Source: Anderseniella sp963700895
GTDB taxonomy: Bacteria > Pseudomonadota > Alphaproteobacteria > Rhizobiales > Aestuariivirgaceae
Reading direction: 5' to 3'
Assembly (NCBI GenBank): GCA_963700895.1
Contig: CAVOZI010000012.1
Coordinates: forward strand, 146,764-210,763
DNA length: 64,000 bases
In this document: positions 18,229 to 27,265 of the stretch, in pieces
Layout of the letters: every line of letters begins with the position of its first letter
How positions within the stretch are numbered: position 1 is the first letter of the stretch
Notes under the pieces: generated by a model
Told to the model about the DNA's origin: nothing
Seen by the model: the letters and a program-made list of their open reading frames with translations, nothing else
Database searches by the model: none
Translations under genes and position numbers: made by a program

Positions 18229-18798
18229 ATGAAGATCGGCTATGCCCGTACTTCCACCCTGGACCAGCAAGCCGGCTTCGAGGCCCAGATTCGGGACCTG
18301 GAGCAGGCCGGAGCCGAGAAGGTGTTCAGTGAGCAGGCCTTCAGCGTGGGGCAGCGCACACAACTCGACGCCGCTCTCGACTACATCCGGGTTGGTGACA
18401 CGCTGGTGGTGACCCGGCTGGACCGCCTGGCCCGCTCGGTCGAGCACCTGGTGCAGATCACCGGCACGCTGGAGCGCAAGGGCGCCTCATTGCATATCCT
18501 GCAAATGAACATGGACACCGGCAGCCCGACCGGCAAGCTGATGCTCAACCTGCTCGGTTCCATTGCCCAGTTCGAGCGGGAACTGATGCTGGAACGTCAG
18601 CGTGAAGGCATTGCCCGGGCCAAGGCACAAGGCAAGTACCAGGGCCGGGTTCCTACGGCTCGCCGACAGGCAGACAAGATCATTGAGTTACGGGGGCAAG
18701 GGATCAGGCCGGAACAGATCGGTGAACGTCTTGGCATCAGCCGGGCCAGCGTGTTCCGCATCCTCAAGGATGCGCGGGACAAGGCGGCTGCGGAATAG
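18229..18798 (+). CDS. Serine recombinase (resolvase/invertase)
   Basis: A 189-residue small serine recombinase. The ATG at 18229, preceded by CAGGAGC, gives MKIGYARTSTLDQQAGFEAQ with the nucleophile serine in RTST; a longer frame from 18157 lacks support. The catalytic core continues with DTLVVTRLDRLARS, and GKLMLNLLGSIAQFERELML forms the E-helix. The C-terminal helix-turn-helix is EQIGERLGISRASVFRILK. It normally resolves cointegrates or inverts DNA. No transposase is beside it, so it is either a plasmid/transposon relic or an active island recombinase. Confidence 0.92.
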   Translation: MKIGYARTSTLDQQAGFEAQIRDLEQAGAEKVFSEQAFSVGQRTQLDAALDYIRVGDTLVVTRLDRLARSVEHLVQITGTLERKGASLHILQMNMDTGSPTGKLMLNLLGSIAQFERELMLERQREGIARAKAQGKYQGRVPTARRQADKIIELRGQGIRPEQIGERLGISRASVFRILKDARDKAAAE

Positions 18799-19089
18799 TA
18801 TCGGGCCGTCCCGTACACCCCCTCCGGGTCCCCATGGGTCCCTCGGGGGCAGGTCCGTATCAGTGGGGGCCTCTCGCCTCAGCCAGCAATCACACAGTCG
18901 CCAATGGTCTTGACTGGCTTATCGGGCCTCCGGGGAACTTCCGCATTACCCCCAACAACGGACTCTTTCTCGGAAGGCCCGGAGAATCCGAGATGTGCCA
19001 TTAACTGCCGCTAGCCAACTTTGGTTAAGAGATGCGTTTTACGGTTGATCCGCTCTTCGATCACCACGCTTACCATCCAAAGTTCCTCA
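18799..19089. other. Gene-free stretch with repeat-like debris
   Basis: About 290 bases after the resolvase. CCCTCCGGGTCCCCATGGGTCCCTCGGGGGC words may form a terminator near 18816-18850. The part 18940-19010 ends ATCCGAGATGTGCCA, like the right end of the family A repeat at 32060-32080, but the rest is too diverged to be sure. No gene seen. Confidence 0.4.
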
Positions 19090-19842
19090 TTAGAGAATTT
19101 GACTAAGGAATTCCCGTGTGCGCGGGTCCTTGGCCTTCTTGAAGAACGTGGCGGGTGGCCCGTGCTCCACGATGACGCCGCGATCGGTGAAGTAGATGTG
19201 GTCGGCGATCTCGCGGGCGAAGCCCATTTCGTGGGTGACCAGGATGCAGGTCATGCCTTCCGCCGCCAGGTCCTTGATGGTGACTAGCACTTCCTTGACT
19301 GTCTCCGGGTCCAGCGCGGCAGTCACCTCGTCGAACAGCATCACGTCCGGGTTCATGGCAAGCGACCGGGCAATGGCCACGCGTTGCTGCTGACCGCCTG
19401 ACAATTCGCCCGGATAAGCATTCTCCTTGCCTTCGAGGCGCACCTTGCTGATGAGGGCCCGGGCACGTTTCTCGACTTGCGCCGGCTCCTGCTTGAGCAC
19501 CAGCACAGGCGCCATCATGACATTCTCCAGCGCCGTCTTGTGCGGAAACAGGTTGTACTGCTGGAACACCATGCCAACCTTCTTGCGCAGTTCCAGCTTG
19601 TCCAGGTTGGGCGAGTTGACCTCCAGTCCTTCGACCTTGATGGAGCCCGACTGGATGTCGTTGAGCGCGTTGATGCAGCGGATCAGCGTGGACTTGCCCG
19701 AGCCTGAAGGGCCAATAACGCAGACCACTTCGCCCTTCATGACATCGAAAGTAATGCCTTTCAGTACCTCGAGGTTGCCAAACGACTTATGGACATCCTT
19801 GATCGAGATGATGGGCTGGTCTGGGGTCCATGTGTCGGTCAT
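19090..19842 (-). CDS. Polar amino-acid ABC transporter, ATP-binding protein
   Basis: A 250-residue ATPase starting at ATG 19842 (MTDTWTPDQPIISIKDVHKS). It has the Walker A motif GPSGSGKST, the Q-loop in VGMVFQQYNLFPHKTALENV, the signature LSGGQQQRVAIARSL, Walker B VMLFDEVTAALDP and the switch histidine in LVTHEM. The FPHKTALENVM stretch is typical of the GlnQ/HisP subfamily for polar amino acids and opines. It is last in an operon with two permeases and a binding protein and energises import. Start spacing to the permease stop is 8 bases. Confidence 0.95.
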   Translation of the reverse strand: MTDTWTPDQPIISIKDVHKSFGNLEVLKGITFDVMKGEVVCVIGPSGSGKSTLIRCINALNDIQSGSIKVEGLEVNSPNLDKLELRKKVGMVFQQYNLFPHKTALENVMMAPVLVLKQEPAQVEKRARALISKVRLEGKENAYPGELSGGQQQRVAIARSLAMNPDVMLFDEVTAALDPETVKEVLVTIKDLAAEGMTCILVTHEMGFAREIADHIYFTDRGVIVEHGPPATFFKKAKDPRTREFLSQIL

Positions 19843-19850
19843 GGGTGTTC

Positions 19851-20747
19851 CTACTGGTTGACCGCAAAGCGGTTCTCGAGTTTGCGGGTTAGCAGCGCGA
19901 TGGGGTAGCTGTAGATGAAGAACCACGACATCAGCCACAGGTACATGGGTATCAGGTATTCGCTGCGGCCCTCGGCAGCGAGCGCATCCTGGGTCAGGGT
20001 CATGCCGTCATTGACGCCGAGAATCGAAACCAGCGGCGTGGACATGGTCAGGATGCAGTACCAGTTCATCCATGGTGGGATCATGCGCTTGATGCATTGC
20101 GGCAGGATGATGCGCCACAGGGTCTGGCTGCGGGAAAAGGCAAGGCTCTCGGCCGAGTCCCACTGGCCCGTAGGGATGGACGCAATCGATCCGCGCACGA
20201 TCTCGGAGACGTTCGCCATGATCGGCAGCGACAGGGCGAAAGTTGCCTTGGCCCACCCGGAAATCTCGATGCGGGTATCGCCCACGCGGATGAAGAACGG
20301 GATCAGCAGCATGAAGTAGAACAGCAGAACCAGCCACGGCGAGTTGCGGAACAACTGGGTGATGGCCCACGAAGTGCGGCGGATGAAGCGGTTCGGTGAG
20401 ACCTGGCCCAGACCCAGCCACAATCCGAGGAAGGTCCCGAGTGCCATGGCGATGAAGCTGACGACGATGTTCAGCACGAAGCCCCCGAATTCGCCTTCTG
20501 GGCCGAGAAACATCAGCGGCGTCCACTTGACGATGGTCTCCCAGACGGTCTGGCCCTGGGCGCCGACCATTTGGGCGTAGGCAGTATCGATGAGCAGCCA
20601 ACTGATCAGCACCAGCGCCAGCGCCAGGCCAAACCGCTTGCTGGTGGCAAGACCCGCCCAGTCGCGGGCATCCCAGGTAGTTGCACCCGGGCGGAACGGC
20701 AGCAGGACTGGTAGGTCGGTCGAGGTGTTGTTCAGGACAGGTTTCAT
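19851..20747 (-). CDS. Polar amino-acid ABC transporter permease (second)
   Basis: A 298-residue HisM/GlnP-type permease from ATG 20747, overlapping the previous permease stop (ATGA). The EAA-loop reads TGQWDSAESLAFSRSQTLWR followed by IILPQCIKRMIPPWMN. Five or so membrane segments are visible, with a longer hydrophilic N-terminus than usual for GlnP and an LFRNSPWLVLLFYFMLLIPF helix. It forms the membrane channel with the neighbouring permease. Confidence 0.93.
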   Translation of the reverse strand: MKPVLNNTSTDLPVLLPFRPGATTWDARDWAGLATSKRFGLALALVLISWLLIDTAYAQMVGAQGQTVWETIVKWTPLMFLGPEGEFGGFVLNIVVSFIAMALGTFLGLWLGLGQVSPNRFIRRTSWAITQLFRNSPWLVLLFYFMLLIPFFIRVGDTRIEISGWAKATFALSLPIMANVSEIVRGSIASIPTGQWDSAESLAFSRSQTLWRIILPQCIKRMIPPWMNWYCILTMSTPLVSILGVNDGMTLTQDALAAEGRSEYLIPMYLWLMSWFFIYSYPIALLTRKLENRFAVNQ

Positions 20748-21481
20748 TGGCCGAACCCCGGTACGCGAATGGCCTTCTCCCAGCGGTGCATCATCCACAC
20801 CAGAACGCCGACCAGCACAAGGTATACGATCCAGACAACGTTCATCATCTCGGGCACGTTGTACTCGTCTGACCAGATCTGGTTGGAGATGTAGAGCGTC
20901 TCGGGCACGGCGATGGCGTAGGCGACAGTCGTTGTCTTGACGAGATTTATGAGGTTGTTGTTGAGCGCCGGCAAGCATACGCGGTAGGCCAGCGGAAACG
21001 TGATGTAACGGTAGATCTGGAACCGCGAGTACCCAAGCGACTGCGCACCTTCGATTGTCGATCTCGGTACGGCTTCAATGCCAGCACGGAAAATTTCGGT
21101 ATTGAAGGCGCCGGCGAAGAAGGATAGTGCGATCACCGCCCAGCCATAGCTGCCGAGAAGGCCCCCGCGTATGCCGAACAGTCCGGACAAGGCGGAGTCG
21201 ACGGCGAAGTAGAAGAAATAGAGCTGTACCAGAGGCGGGGTGTTTCGGAAGAACGCAATGTAAGCGTTGATGATGCGGCGTATCCAGACCAGTGGCGACG
21301 TTTGCAGCCACGCGCCAGCGATGCCGATGACGATACTGGCCACCACGCACACAAAGGAAAGGTGAATTGTAGTCCAGACACCGCTCAGAAAGCGGGTACG
21401 GTCAAGTTCATCGTAGAAGATGGTGAGCTTGATCCCGTGAGCTTCCTTCAGCCACAGGAAAAACTCGGCAATCGTGTCCAA
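20744..21481 (-). CDS. Polar amino-acid ABC transporter permease (first)
   Basis: A 245-residue HisQ/HisM-type permease. The N-terminal amphipathic part is followed by WTTIHLSFVCVVASIVIGIA and the family motif AFFRNTPPLVQLYFFYFAV. The EAA-loop is STIEGAQSLGYSRFQIYRYI and then TFPLAYRVCLPALNNNLINL. It pairs with the downstream permease. The gap to the binding-protein gene holds a strong hairpin. Confidence 0.94.
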   Translation of the reverse strand: MDTIAEFFLWLKEAHGIKLTIFYDELDRTRFLSGVWTTIHLSFVCVVASIVIGIAGAWLQTSPLVWIRRIINAYIAFFRNTPPLVQLYFFYFAVDSALSGLFGIRGGLLGSYGWAVIALSFFAGAFNTEIFRAGIEAVPRSTIEGAQSLGYSRFQIYRYITFPLAYRVCLPALNNNLINLVKTTTVAYAIAVPETLYISNQIWSDEYNVPEMMNVVWIVYLVLVGVLVWMMHRWEKAIRVPGFGQ

Positions 21482-21521
21482 AAGCCCCTCCAGTCCCGGA
21501 TGCGATCGTCAGAAGCGAAAG

Positions 21522-21553
21522 GCGAAGGTCCGGTTGATCCCGGCCCTTCGCCC
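21522..21553. promoter_or_regulatory. Intercistronic hairpin between binding protein and permease genes
   Basis: GGCGAAGG pairs with CCTTCGCC, and inside them CCGG pairs with CCGG around a six-base loop. No T-run follows. In binding-protein operons such a structure typically protects the upstream mRNA so that more binding protein than permease is made. Confidence 0.65.
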
Positions 21554-21565
21554 TTGACTGTCGAA

Positions 21566-22450
21566 TTACTTGACTTCGCCTTCGTCCAGAACGTCGTCAC
21601 AGACCTTTTCGCCGGCGTTGCACTTTTCCTGCATCATCGCAACCCACTTGGTGGACGGGATGCCCCACTTCTTTTCCCACTCGACGATCATGCCGGACTT
21701 GTGCCAGTCGATGATGGCCTCTGACAGCGCCTTGCCGATGGGTTCATTGACTTCATCCTTACGGACGGCAGCACCCCAGGGCGCATCCGCTACTACCGGG
21801 GTGGAAATGGAGTAATCCTTCCACTTCTCTGGCTCATTTACCTTGCGCGGAATGAAGGCCGAGTCGTCATACAGCCATCCAACGCAACGACCATCCAGCA
21901 AGGCGGCCTCGATCTCCGGTACGCCCTTGAAGACGATCATGTTTGCCTTGTTCTTCTCGCCCCATTCCTTGTTGTACCAGGCGCCCTGGGTGCCGCAGAT
22001 GTTCTTTCCCTCGATGTCCGGCCAGTCCTTGATACCGGAGTCCTTGTGAGCGAATACGGCCACGCCCGACGAATAGTAATTTGGCTGAACAATGCCGACC
22101 ACGTTCCGCCTTTCCAGCGTGTCCGACATGGTGGCAATCATGATGTCGGTCTTGCCTTGCTCGAGGAACTGCATGCGGTTGGAGGCAACCACCGCAATAA
22201 GCTCGACCTCGATGGTCTTGCCAGCCTTTTCGCCAATCCGCTTGGCCAGGTCCATGGCCATGTCGACCTCCATGCCGACAATGTTGCCCTGCGCGTCGCG
22301 CATGCCCCATGGTGCATAGTCGGCCTTGGTGCCAACCACCATCTTGCCGCGCGAGATGATGTCGGCCAGCGTATCCGCCATAACGGCCGACGATCCTGCA
22401 GCCAGCACAAAGGTAGCGGCGAGGCCTGCTTTCAGTGTCTTTAGGTTCAT
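21566..22450 (-). CDS. Periplasmic amino-acid-type solute-binding protein
   Basis: A 294-residue protein of solute-binding family 3. The signal peptide runs to about SSAVMA-DTL. The mature start IISRGKMVVGTKADYAPWGM and the motif GMEVDMAMDLAKRIG are typical. DIMIATMSDTLERRNVV is the ligand-contact region, and AVRKDE with IDWHKSGMIVEWEKKWGIP closes the fold. It binds a polar amino-acid or amine ligand in the periplasm and feeds the two permeases. Unusual are three late cysteines (KCNAGEKVCDD and GRCVGW). Its gene is the first of the operon and lies next to the Rieske gene, tying transport to the catabolic cluster. Confidence 0.95.
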   Translation of the reverse strand: MNLKTLKAGLAATFVLAAGSSAVMADTLADIISRGKMVVGTKADYAPWGMRDAQGNIVGMEVDMAMDLAKRIGEKAGKTIEVELIAVVASNRMQFLEQGKTDIMIATMSDTLERRNVVGIVQPNYYSSGVAVFAHKDSGIKDWPDIEGKNICGTQGAWYNKEWGEKNKANMIVFKGVPEIEAALLDGRCVGWLYDDSAFIPRKVNEPEKWKDYSISTPVVADAPWGAAVRKDEVNEPIGKALSEAIIDWHKSGMIVEWEKKWGIPSTKWVAMMQEKCNAGEKVCDDVLDEGEVK

Positions 22451-22685
22451 TTGAAGCTCCCGTGGTTAAATTGCGGCATACCTTGCCGGTTCGCAAAACT
22501 CTCGAATCCCGTCTTCAAAGGCATTTCTGCAAATTTGTCTCGTGACCGGATCGGCAGCGAATTGCGTTGCAGTCATGTCTCTTGCGATATCGAATGATTC
22601 CTGTGAGCGAGGCCAAGCCTGATTTTAAACGGCGGCAGGATGTACCGTATGCTTAGGGTTCCATGTTTGAAGCTTTTCTGCAACC

Positions 22686-23777
22686 TCAGGCATCTACCGC
22701 TTCGCGCATCCACTGCTGCAGCTTTTCGACAGAATGCTCGGAGTTCACGCCGCACTGCGGGTCTAGAACCAGCGGGCCGGGGCGATACCCCTTGCTCTTG
22801 AGGCCGCGCTGCACCGACTCGACAATACGGATGTCTTCCTCAACCGTCGTCGCCCGGTCCTGTATGGCGAGGCGGCGGATCACTTCGGAGTCAACGCCGC
22901 CCACCGTGTACCAGCCGCGCCAGACGGTGCACCGGTCCGGGCCGTGCGGGCGCCAGTGGTAGGTGTTGAGCACATTGCCCGGATAGACCTGGAATGAGAA
23001 CATCGGCCACAGGAACCACGACGAATATTCACCCGCATGCGGGCTGGAGGCGAGATCGATCGGATAACTCATCCGGTCCAGGTTCTGGCACTCCGTTGTA
23101 TGGCGCAGGCAATGGCCTTGCGGCTGGATGTCATAGGTTTCCGGCTTCACCACGCCGGTGGCGAAGGTGGGGTGATTGATGGTGCAGTGGTAGCACTCGG
23201 AGTAATTCTCGACCGAGACCTTCCAGTTGCAGGCTTCCGGAATTTCCACCCACTCCAGCGGCTTGAGCTCCCGGATGTGCGGCGCAAACTCGCCAAGCTC
23301 TTCGCGCACCTTCGGATACCACTCGTCCATCGGCCTCGCATCCGGATCGAGGTTGGCGAACAGGAAGCCGTGGAAATCCTCAATGCGCACCTCGGAGAGA
23401 CAGATCTCGCGTTTGTCCAGCCCCGGCACCACCTTGATGTTGGGGCCGGAGCGCAACTCGCCCGACAGCTCGTAGGACCAGGCGTGATAGGGACAAACAA
23501 CGACCTTGCAGTTGCCCTCGCCGGCGACAAGCTCGTGCGCCCGGTGCTGGCAGACATTGTAGAAGGCACGCACCACGTCATCGCGTCCCCGAATGCAGAA
23601 CAGGTTTTGCCCGGCGATCTGGAAGGTGAAATAGTCGCCCGGCTTTCCCACCTGGCTCGCATGACCGGCAAACTGCCAGGTGCGCGACAGCAGGCCCTCC
23701 ATCTCGCGGGCATATATGGCCGGGTCGGTGTAGTAGCGCGCCTCAAGTGAGCGCACGGGCTTGAGCGGATGGCTCAT
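22686..23777 (-). CDS. Rieske-type oxygenase alpha subunit (probable quaternary amine N-demethylase)
   Basis: A 363-residue oxygenase. The Rieske cluster ligands are C76-x-H78 (NVCQHRAHE) and C95-x2-H98 (CPYHAWSYE). The mononuclear iron site lies in NYSECYHCTINH (H197 and H202, with E194 between the centres). The YHC-xx-NH pattern is shared with betaine, stachydrine and carnitine demethylases/monooxygenases. It would split a methyl or larger group off a quaternary amine using O2. No ferredoxin reductase gene is nearby, so electrons must come from elsewhere. It is cotranscribed with the RpiR regulator (ATGA overlap). Confidence 0.88.
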   Translation of the reverse strand: MSHPLKPVRSLEARYYTDPAIYAREMEGLLSRTWQFAGHASQVGKPGDYFTFQIAGQNLFCIRGRDDVVRAFYNVCQHRAHELVAGEGNCKVVVCPYHAWSYELSGELRSGPNIKVVPGLDKREICLSEVRIEDFHGFLFANLDPDARPMDEWYPKVREELGEFAPHIRELKPLEWVEIPEACNWKVSVENYSECYHCTINHPTFATGVVKPETYDIQPQGHCLRHTTECQNLDRMSYPIDLASSPHAGEYSSWFLWPMFSFQVYPGNVLNTYHWRPHGPDRCTVWRGWYTVGGVDSEVIRRLAIQDRATTVEEDIRIVESVQRGLKSKGYRPGPLVLDPQCGVNSEHSVEKLQQWMREAVDA

Positions 23778-24691
23778 CGGACAGGACCTTTCTCATCCCA
23801 GTACATGCCAAGCTGGTGCCGGCGTTGGTGGAATTTCTCCACCCGCTCCACGATCTCTTCCGACGCGCTGGCAATGACGAACGATAGAAGCGTTTCCAGC
23901 AGCGCGATCACCGACACCGAGGAGGGGAAGAACTGTGGTGTGTCCACCGCCACCACGAACGAATGCTGCGAGCCAATCACGATGGGCGAGGCCGGGCTGT
24001 CGGAGATGCCGATGATGATGACGCCCTGTTCGCGCGCCATGCGCACGGCTTCCACCACCTCGGTGCGATAGGGCTTGCTGGTCATCGCGATCAGCACATC
24101 GCGATAATCTGCACGGGCCAGATCGTCCACTGCCGTTGAACCCGGACGGGGAATGGCGTGGAACTGTTCCATGCCGGTGGAGGCGAGGTAGCTGAAGTTG
24201 CGGGCATTGGAATTGTTGACGCCGACGCCCAGCACGAAGGTCTGGCGTGATGCCCAGATGGCCTCGGCCGCCGCCTTGAGGCGCGCTTCGTCGATGCCGG
24301 CAAATGTTTCCTCGATATTGCGCAGCGCCGAGTTGACCATGTCTGCATAGAGCCGGCCCAGGTCGCCGCGCGCGCTCAAGCTCTGCAGCCAGCGCGCCCG
24401 GTCAGGAAAGCTGGCCGTGCCGCGCCGGATTTCCTCGCGGAACGGTTCGCGGAAATCGTCATAGCCCTCAAAGCCGAGAACCCGCGCCATGCGCACCAGC
24501 GTGTTCGGCTTCACGTCAGCCGCGGCTGCAATCTCGCGCATCGAGCTGATACCTACTTCGTTGGGGTTCTCCAGCACGAAGGCAGCAGCCTTGCGCACTT
24601 CGGGGGTGAGGTTTTCCAGCTCCTCGCCCAGCCTGTTGAGCAGGTCAGGCGGAGCGGTTTGGCCGACAGATGGTACAGTTATGTCATTCAT
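23774..24691 (-). CDS. MurR/RpiR family transcriptional regulator
   Basis: A 305-residue regulator from ATG 24691. The N-terminal helix-turn-helix (RKAAAFVLENPNEVGISSMR, then EIAAAADVKPNTLVRMARVL) is followed by a SIS domain (FVLGVGVNNSNARNFSYLAS to IIIGISDSPASPI). SIS domains of this family usually bind phosphosugars, but RpiR members also control amino-acid and amine catabolism. The gene is divergent from the flavoprotein operon. The 66-base gap contains a palindrome that is the likely operator. The stop overlaps the Rieske start. Confidence 0.9.
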   Translation of the reverse strand: MNDITVPSVGQTAPPDLLNRLGEELENLTPEVRKAAAFVLENPNEVGISSMREIAAAADVKPNTLVRMARVLGFEGYDDFREPFREEIRRGTASFPDRARWLQSLSARGDLGRLYADMVNSALRNIEETFAGIDEARLKAAAEAIWASRQTFVLGVGVNNSNARNFSYLASTGMEQFHAIPRPGSTAVDDLARADYRDVLIAMTSKPYRTEVVEAVRMAREQGVIIIGISDSPASPIVIGSQHSFVVAVDTPQFFPSSVSVIALLETLLSFVIASASEEIVERVEKFHQRRHQLGMYWDEKGPVR

Positions 24692-24702
24692 GATTGACGA
24701 GT

Positions 24703-24714
24703 GTACATTTGTAC
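24703..24714. promoter_or_regulatory. Palindromic operator candidate between divergent catabolic operons
   Basis: GTACATTTGTAC has 5-base arms GTACA/TGTAC around TT. It lies in the 66-base gap between the RpiR start (24691) and the flavoprotein start (24758), close to both start codons. It is a good candidate for the RpiR binding site. Confidence 0.5.
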
Positions 24715-24757
24715 GATACGCCTTGTCCATAGCGAACGTCTGTACCGGAGTGAAAAC

Positions 24758-27265
24758 ATGGTCCCGTCTCACGCACGCGTTGTCATCGTTGGCGGCGGCA
24801 TCATGGGCTGCGGGGTGGCCTACCATCTGGCCCACGAGGGCTGGACCGACATCGTGCTGCTGGAAAAGGCCGAACTCACCTCCGGCTCCACCTGGCATGC
24901 CGCAGGGCAGATCACCCACTCCACCTCGTCCTATGGGCTAGGCAAATGTGTCGACTACAACATCGGGCTGTATTCCGGGAAGCTTGAAGCAGAAACCGGC
25001 CAGTCCTGTACCTGGCACGGCTGCGGCTCGTTCCGCCTCGCCTACACCGAGGACGAAATGGACTGGCTGCGTCAGACCCTGTCGGTCGGCACCGCGCTTG
25101 GCTTCAATATCGAACTGGTCGGGCCGGACCGTATCCGCCAGCTGCATCCTTTCTACAATCTGGATGGCGTGATCGGCGCGCTTAACACGCCCGATGATGG
25201 CCACGTGGATCCGTCAGGTCCGGCGCATGCTTTGGCTATAGGTGCGCGGCAGTTGGGGGCGAAGATCATCCGCCGCTGCCGTGCAACAGATATCAAGCAG
25301 CTGCCCTCGGGCGAGTGGAAGGTGTCAACCGAGCAGGGCGACATCGTGTGCGAGCACGTGGTCAATGCCGGCGGCACCTATGCCCGCCAGATGGGCGAAT
25401 GGTCCGGCCTGCAACTGCCGATGACCTCGATGACCCACCACTATCTCGTCACCGATACGGTGCCGGAGTTCCTGGAGCTGCAGAACGAGCTGCCGGTCAT
25501 CCGCGATGACAAGCTGGTGTCCGGGTACATCCGCATGGAGCAGAAGTCGGGCCTGATCGGCATTTACGAAAAGACCAATCCCAACACCGTTTGGGAAGAT
25601 CACTGCCCCTGGGAAGCGGAGAACGAGCTGTTCGAGGCCGACTATGACCGTATCATGCCGTGGCTGGAGAACGCCATGGGCCGCATGCCGATCTTTGCCG
25701 AGCTCGGCATCAAGCGCGAGGTGCATGGCGCCATCTCTCATCCGCCCGACGGCAACCCGCTGATCGGTCCGGCGCCGGGCGTGAAGAATTACTGGTGCGC
25801 CTGCGGCACCCAGATCGGCATTGGCTGGGGCCCCGGCCTGACCCGTGAGCTCGCCCGCTGGATGGTGCATGGTGCGGCTGACATTTCGATGCGCGAGTTC
25901 GACCCGCGCCGCTTCGGCGAGCACGCCAAGCCCGCATGGCAGGTGATCAAGGCGAAGGAAGACTATTGCCTGCGCCACGAAATTCCGTTCCCGCACTTCA
26001 ACCGGCTGGCCGGTCGTCCGATCAAGCCGTCGCCGCTGTACGAGCGTCTCAAGGCCAAGGGTGCGGTGTACGAGGAAGTGTACGGTCACGAGCGGCCGCG
26101 ATGGTTCGCGCGCAAAGCAATGCCAGGAAAAGTGGAAGTCGGTTTTCCGTCCGGCATTGCGCATGAACATGAACAAATCGAGCAGAGAGACTACTACTCC
26201 TTCGCGCGGCCCAAGTGGTTCGACATAGTGGCCATCGAGACTAAGGCGGTTCGCGAGGCCGCCGGCATCATGGACATCTCCGCCTTCTCGAAGGTCGAGG
26301 TGGCAGGCCCCGATGCATATGCGTTCCTGGACCGGTTGACGCCCAACCGGCTGCCGCAGAAACCGGGCGGCGTCTGCCTGACGCACCTGCTGAACCGGCG
26401 CGGCCGCATCGAGGCGGAAGTCACCGTCGTGCGGCTGGCGCAGGACCGGTTCTACCTGGTGTGCGCCGCCTTCTTCGAGCAGCGGCTGATCGATCACCTC
26501 ACCTTCGCCAAGGCTGACGAGCAGGCGGAGATCATCAACCGATCAAATGAGTGGGCGGCCCTCACCATCAACGGCCCAAAGTCGCGCGACATTCTCGGCG
26601 CCTGCACCGATGCTAGCCTGGACAATGCGTCGTTCCGCTGGATGAGCGCGCAGCAGATCACCGTCGCCGGTCATCGCATGTGGGCGTTCCGGATGTCCTA
26701 CGCGGGCGAGCTTGGCTGGGAGTTGCACGGCCCCCGCGAGCACTTGCTTGCCATCTATGACGCGCTGTGGGCGGCGGGCGAGAAGATGGGGCTCATCGAC
26801 TATGGCTCCTTCACCATGAACGCCTTGCGCATGGAGAAGGGCTTCAAGGGTGCGAGCGAACTCACCAACGAGGTCACGCTGCCTGAAGCCGACGTGATGC
26901 GCTTTGTAAAGATGGACAAAGACTTCTTCGGCAAACCGCAGACGCAAGCCAGCCTGGACAGGCCGCTGCCCTGGGTATGCGCCTACCTTGAGATCGAACC
27001 GGACGGCATCTGGGACGGCAATGGCGGCGAGGCTGTCCGGCTGGACGGCAAGGTGGTCGGATCAACGGCTTCGGTTGCCTATTGCCACACGCCGCAGAAG
27101 ATACTCGCGTTCGCCTACCTGAAACCCCATGCGGCCGAGCTCGGCACGGCGCTTGAGGTGTTCATGAATGAACAATGGCGCTCTGCAAGGGTGCTTGCTG
27201 AGCCTGCCTATGATCCGCAGAGTCTGAAGCCACGCACGGACGTGATGGAGGCAGCAGCGGAATGA
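24758..27265 (+). CDS. Dimethylglycine/sarcosine dehydrogenase-like flavoprotein with GcvT domain
   Basis: An 835-residue protein. The ATG at 24758, preceded by CGGAG, gives MVPSHARVVIVGGGIMGCGV; an open extension to 24701 lies over the operator. The N-terminal half is an FAD oxidoreductase with G12-x-G14-x2-G17 and the STWHAAGQ motif (H47), where family members bind FAD covalently. The C-terminal half, from about residue 480, is a GcvT-like folate domain (AGIMDISAFSKVEVAGPDAY, HLLNRRGRIEAEVTVVR, LGWELHGP). Such enzymes oxidise an N-methyl group of a tertiary or secondary amine and pass the carbon to tetrahydrofolate. It is first in the plus-strand operon and should act after the Rieske step. 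Confidence 0.92.
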   Translation: MVPSHARVVIVGGGIMGCGVAYHLAHEGWTDIVLLEKAELTSGSTWHAAGQITHSTSSYGLGKCVDYNIGLYSGKLEAETGQSCTWHGCGSFRLAYTEDEMDWLRQTLSVGTALGFNIELVGPDRIRQLHPFYNLDGVIGALNTPDDGHVDPSGPAHALAIGARQLGAKIIRRCRATDIKQLPSGEWKVSTEQGDIVCEHVVNAGGTYARQMGEWSGLQLPMTSMTHHYLVTDTVPEFLELQNELPVIRDDKLVSGYIRMEQKSGLIGIYEKTNPNTVWEDHCPWEAENELFEADYDRIMPWLENAMGRMPIFAELGIKREVHGAISHPPDGNPLIGPAPGVKNYWCACGTQIGIGWGPGLTRELARWMVHGAADISMREFDPRRFGEHAKPAWQVIKAKEDYCLRHEIPFPHFNRLAGRPIKPSPLYERLKAKGAVYEEVYGHERPRWFARKAMPGKVEVGFPSGIAHEHEQIEQRDYYSFARPKWFDIVAIETKAVREAAGIMDISAFSKVEVAGPDAYAFLDRLTPNRLPQKPGGVCLTHLLNRRGRIEAEVTVVRLAQDRFYLVCAAFFEQRLIDHLTFAKADEQAEIINRSNEWAALTINGPKSRDILGACTDASLDNASFRWMSAQQITVAGHRMWAFRMSYAGELGWELHGPREHLLAIYDALWAAGEKMGLIDYGSFTMNALRMEKGFKGASELTNEVTLPEADVMRFVKMDKDFFGKPQTQASLDRPLPWVCAYLEIEPDGIWDGNGGEAVRLDGKVVGSTASVAYCHTPQKILAFAYLKPHAAELGTALEVFMNEQWRSARVLAEPAYDPQSLKPRTDVMEAAAE

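Noticed and set aside
25325..26497. 390-codon minus frame opposite the flavoprotein
   Set aside because: Antisense shadow; the plus frame has FAD and GcvT domains.
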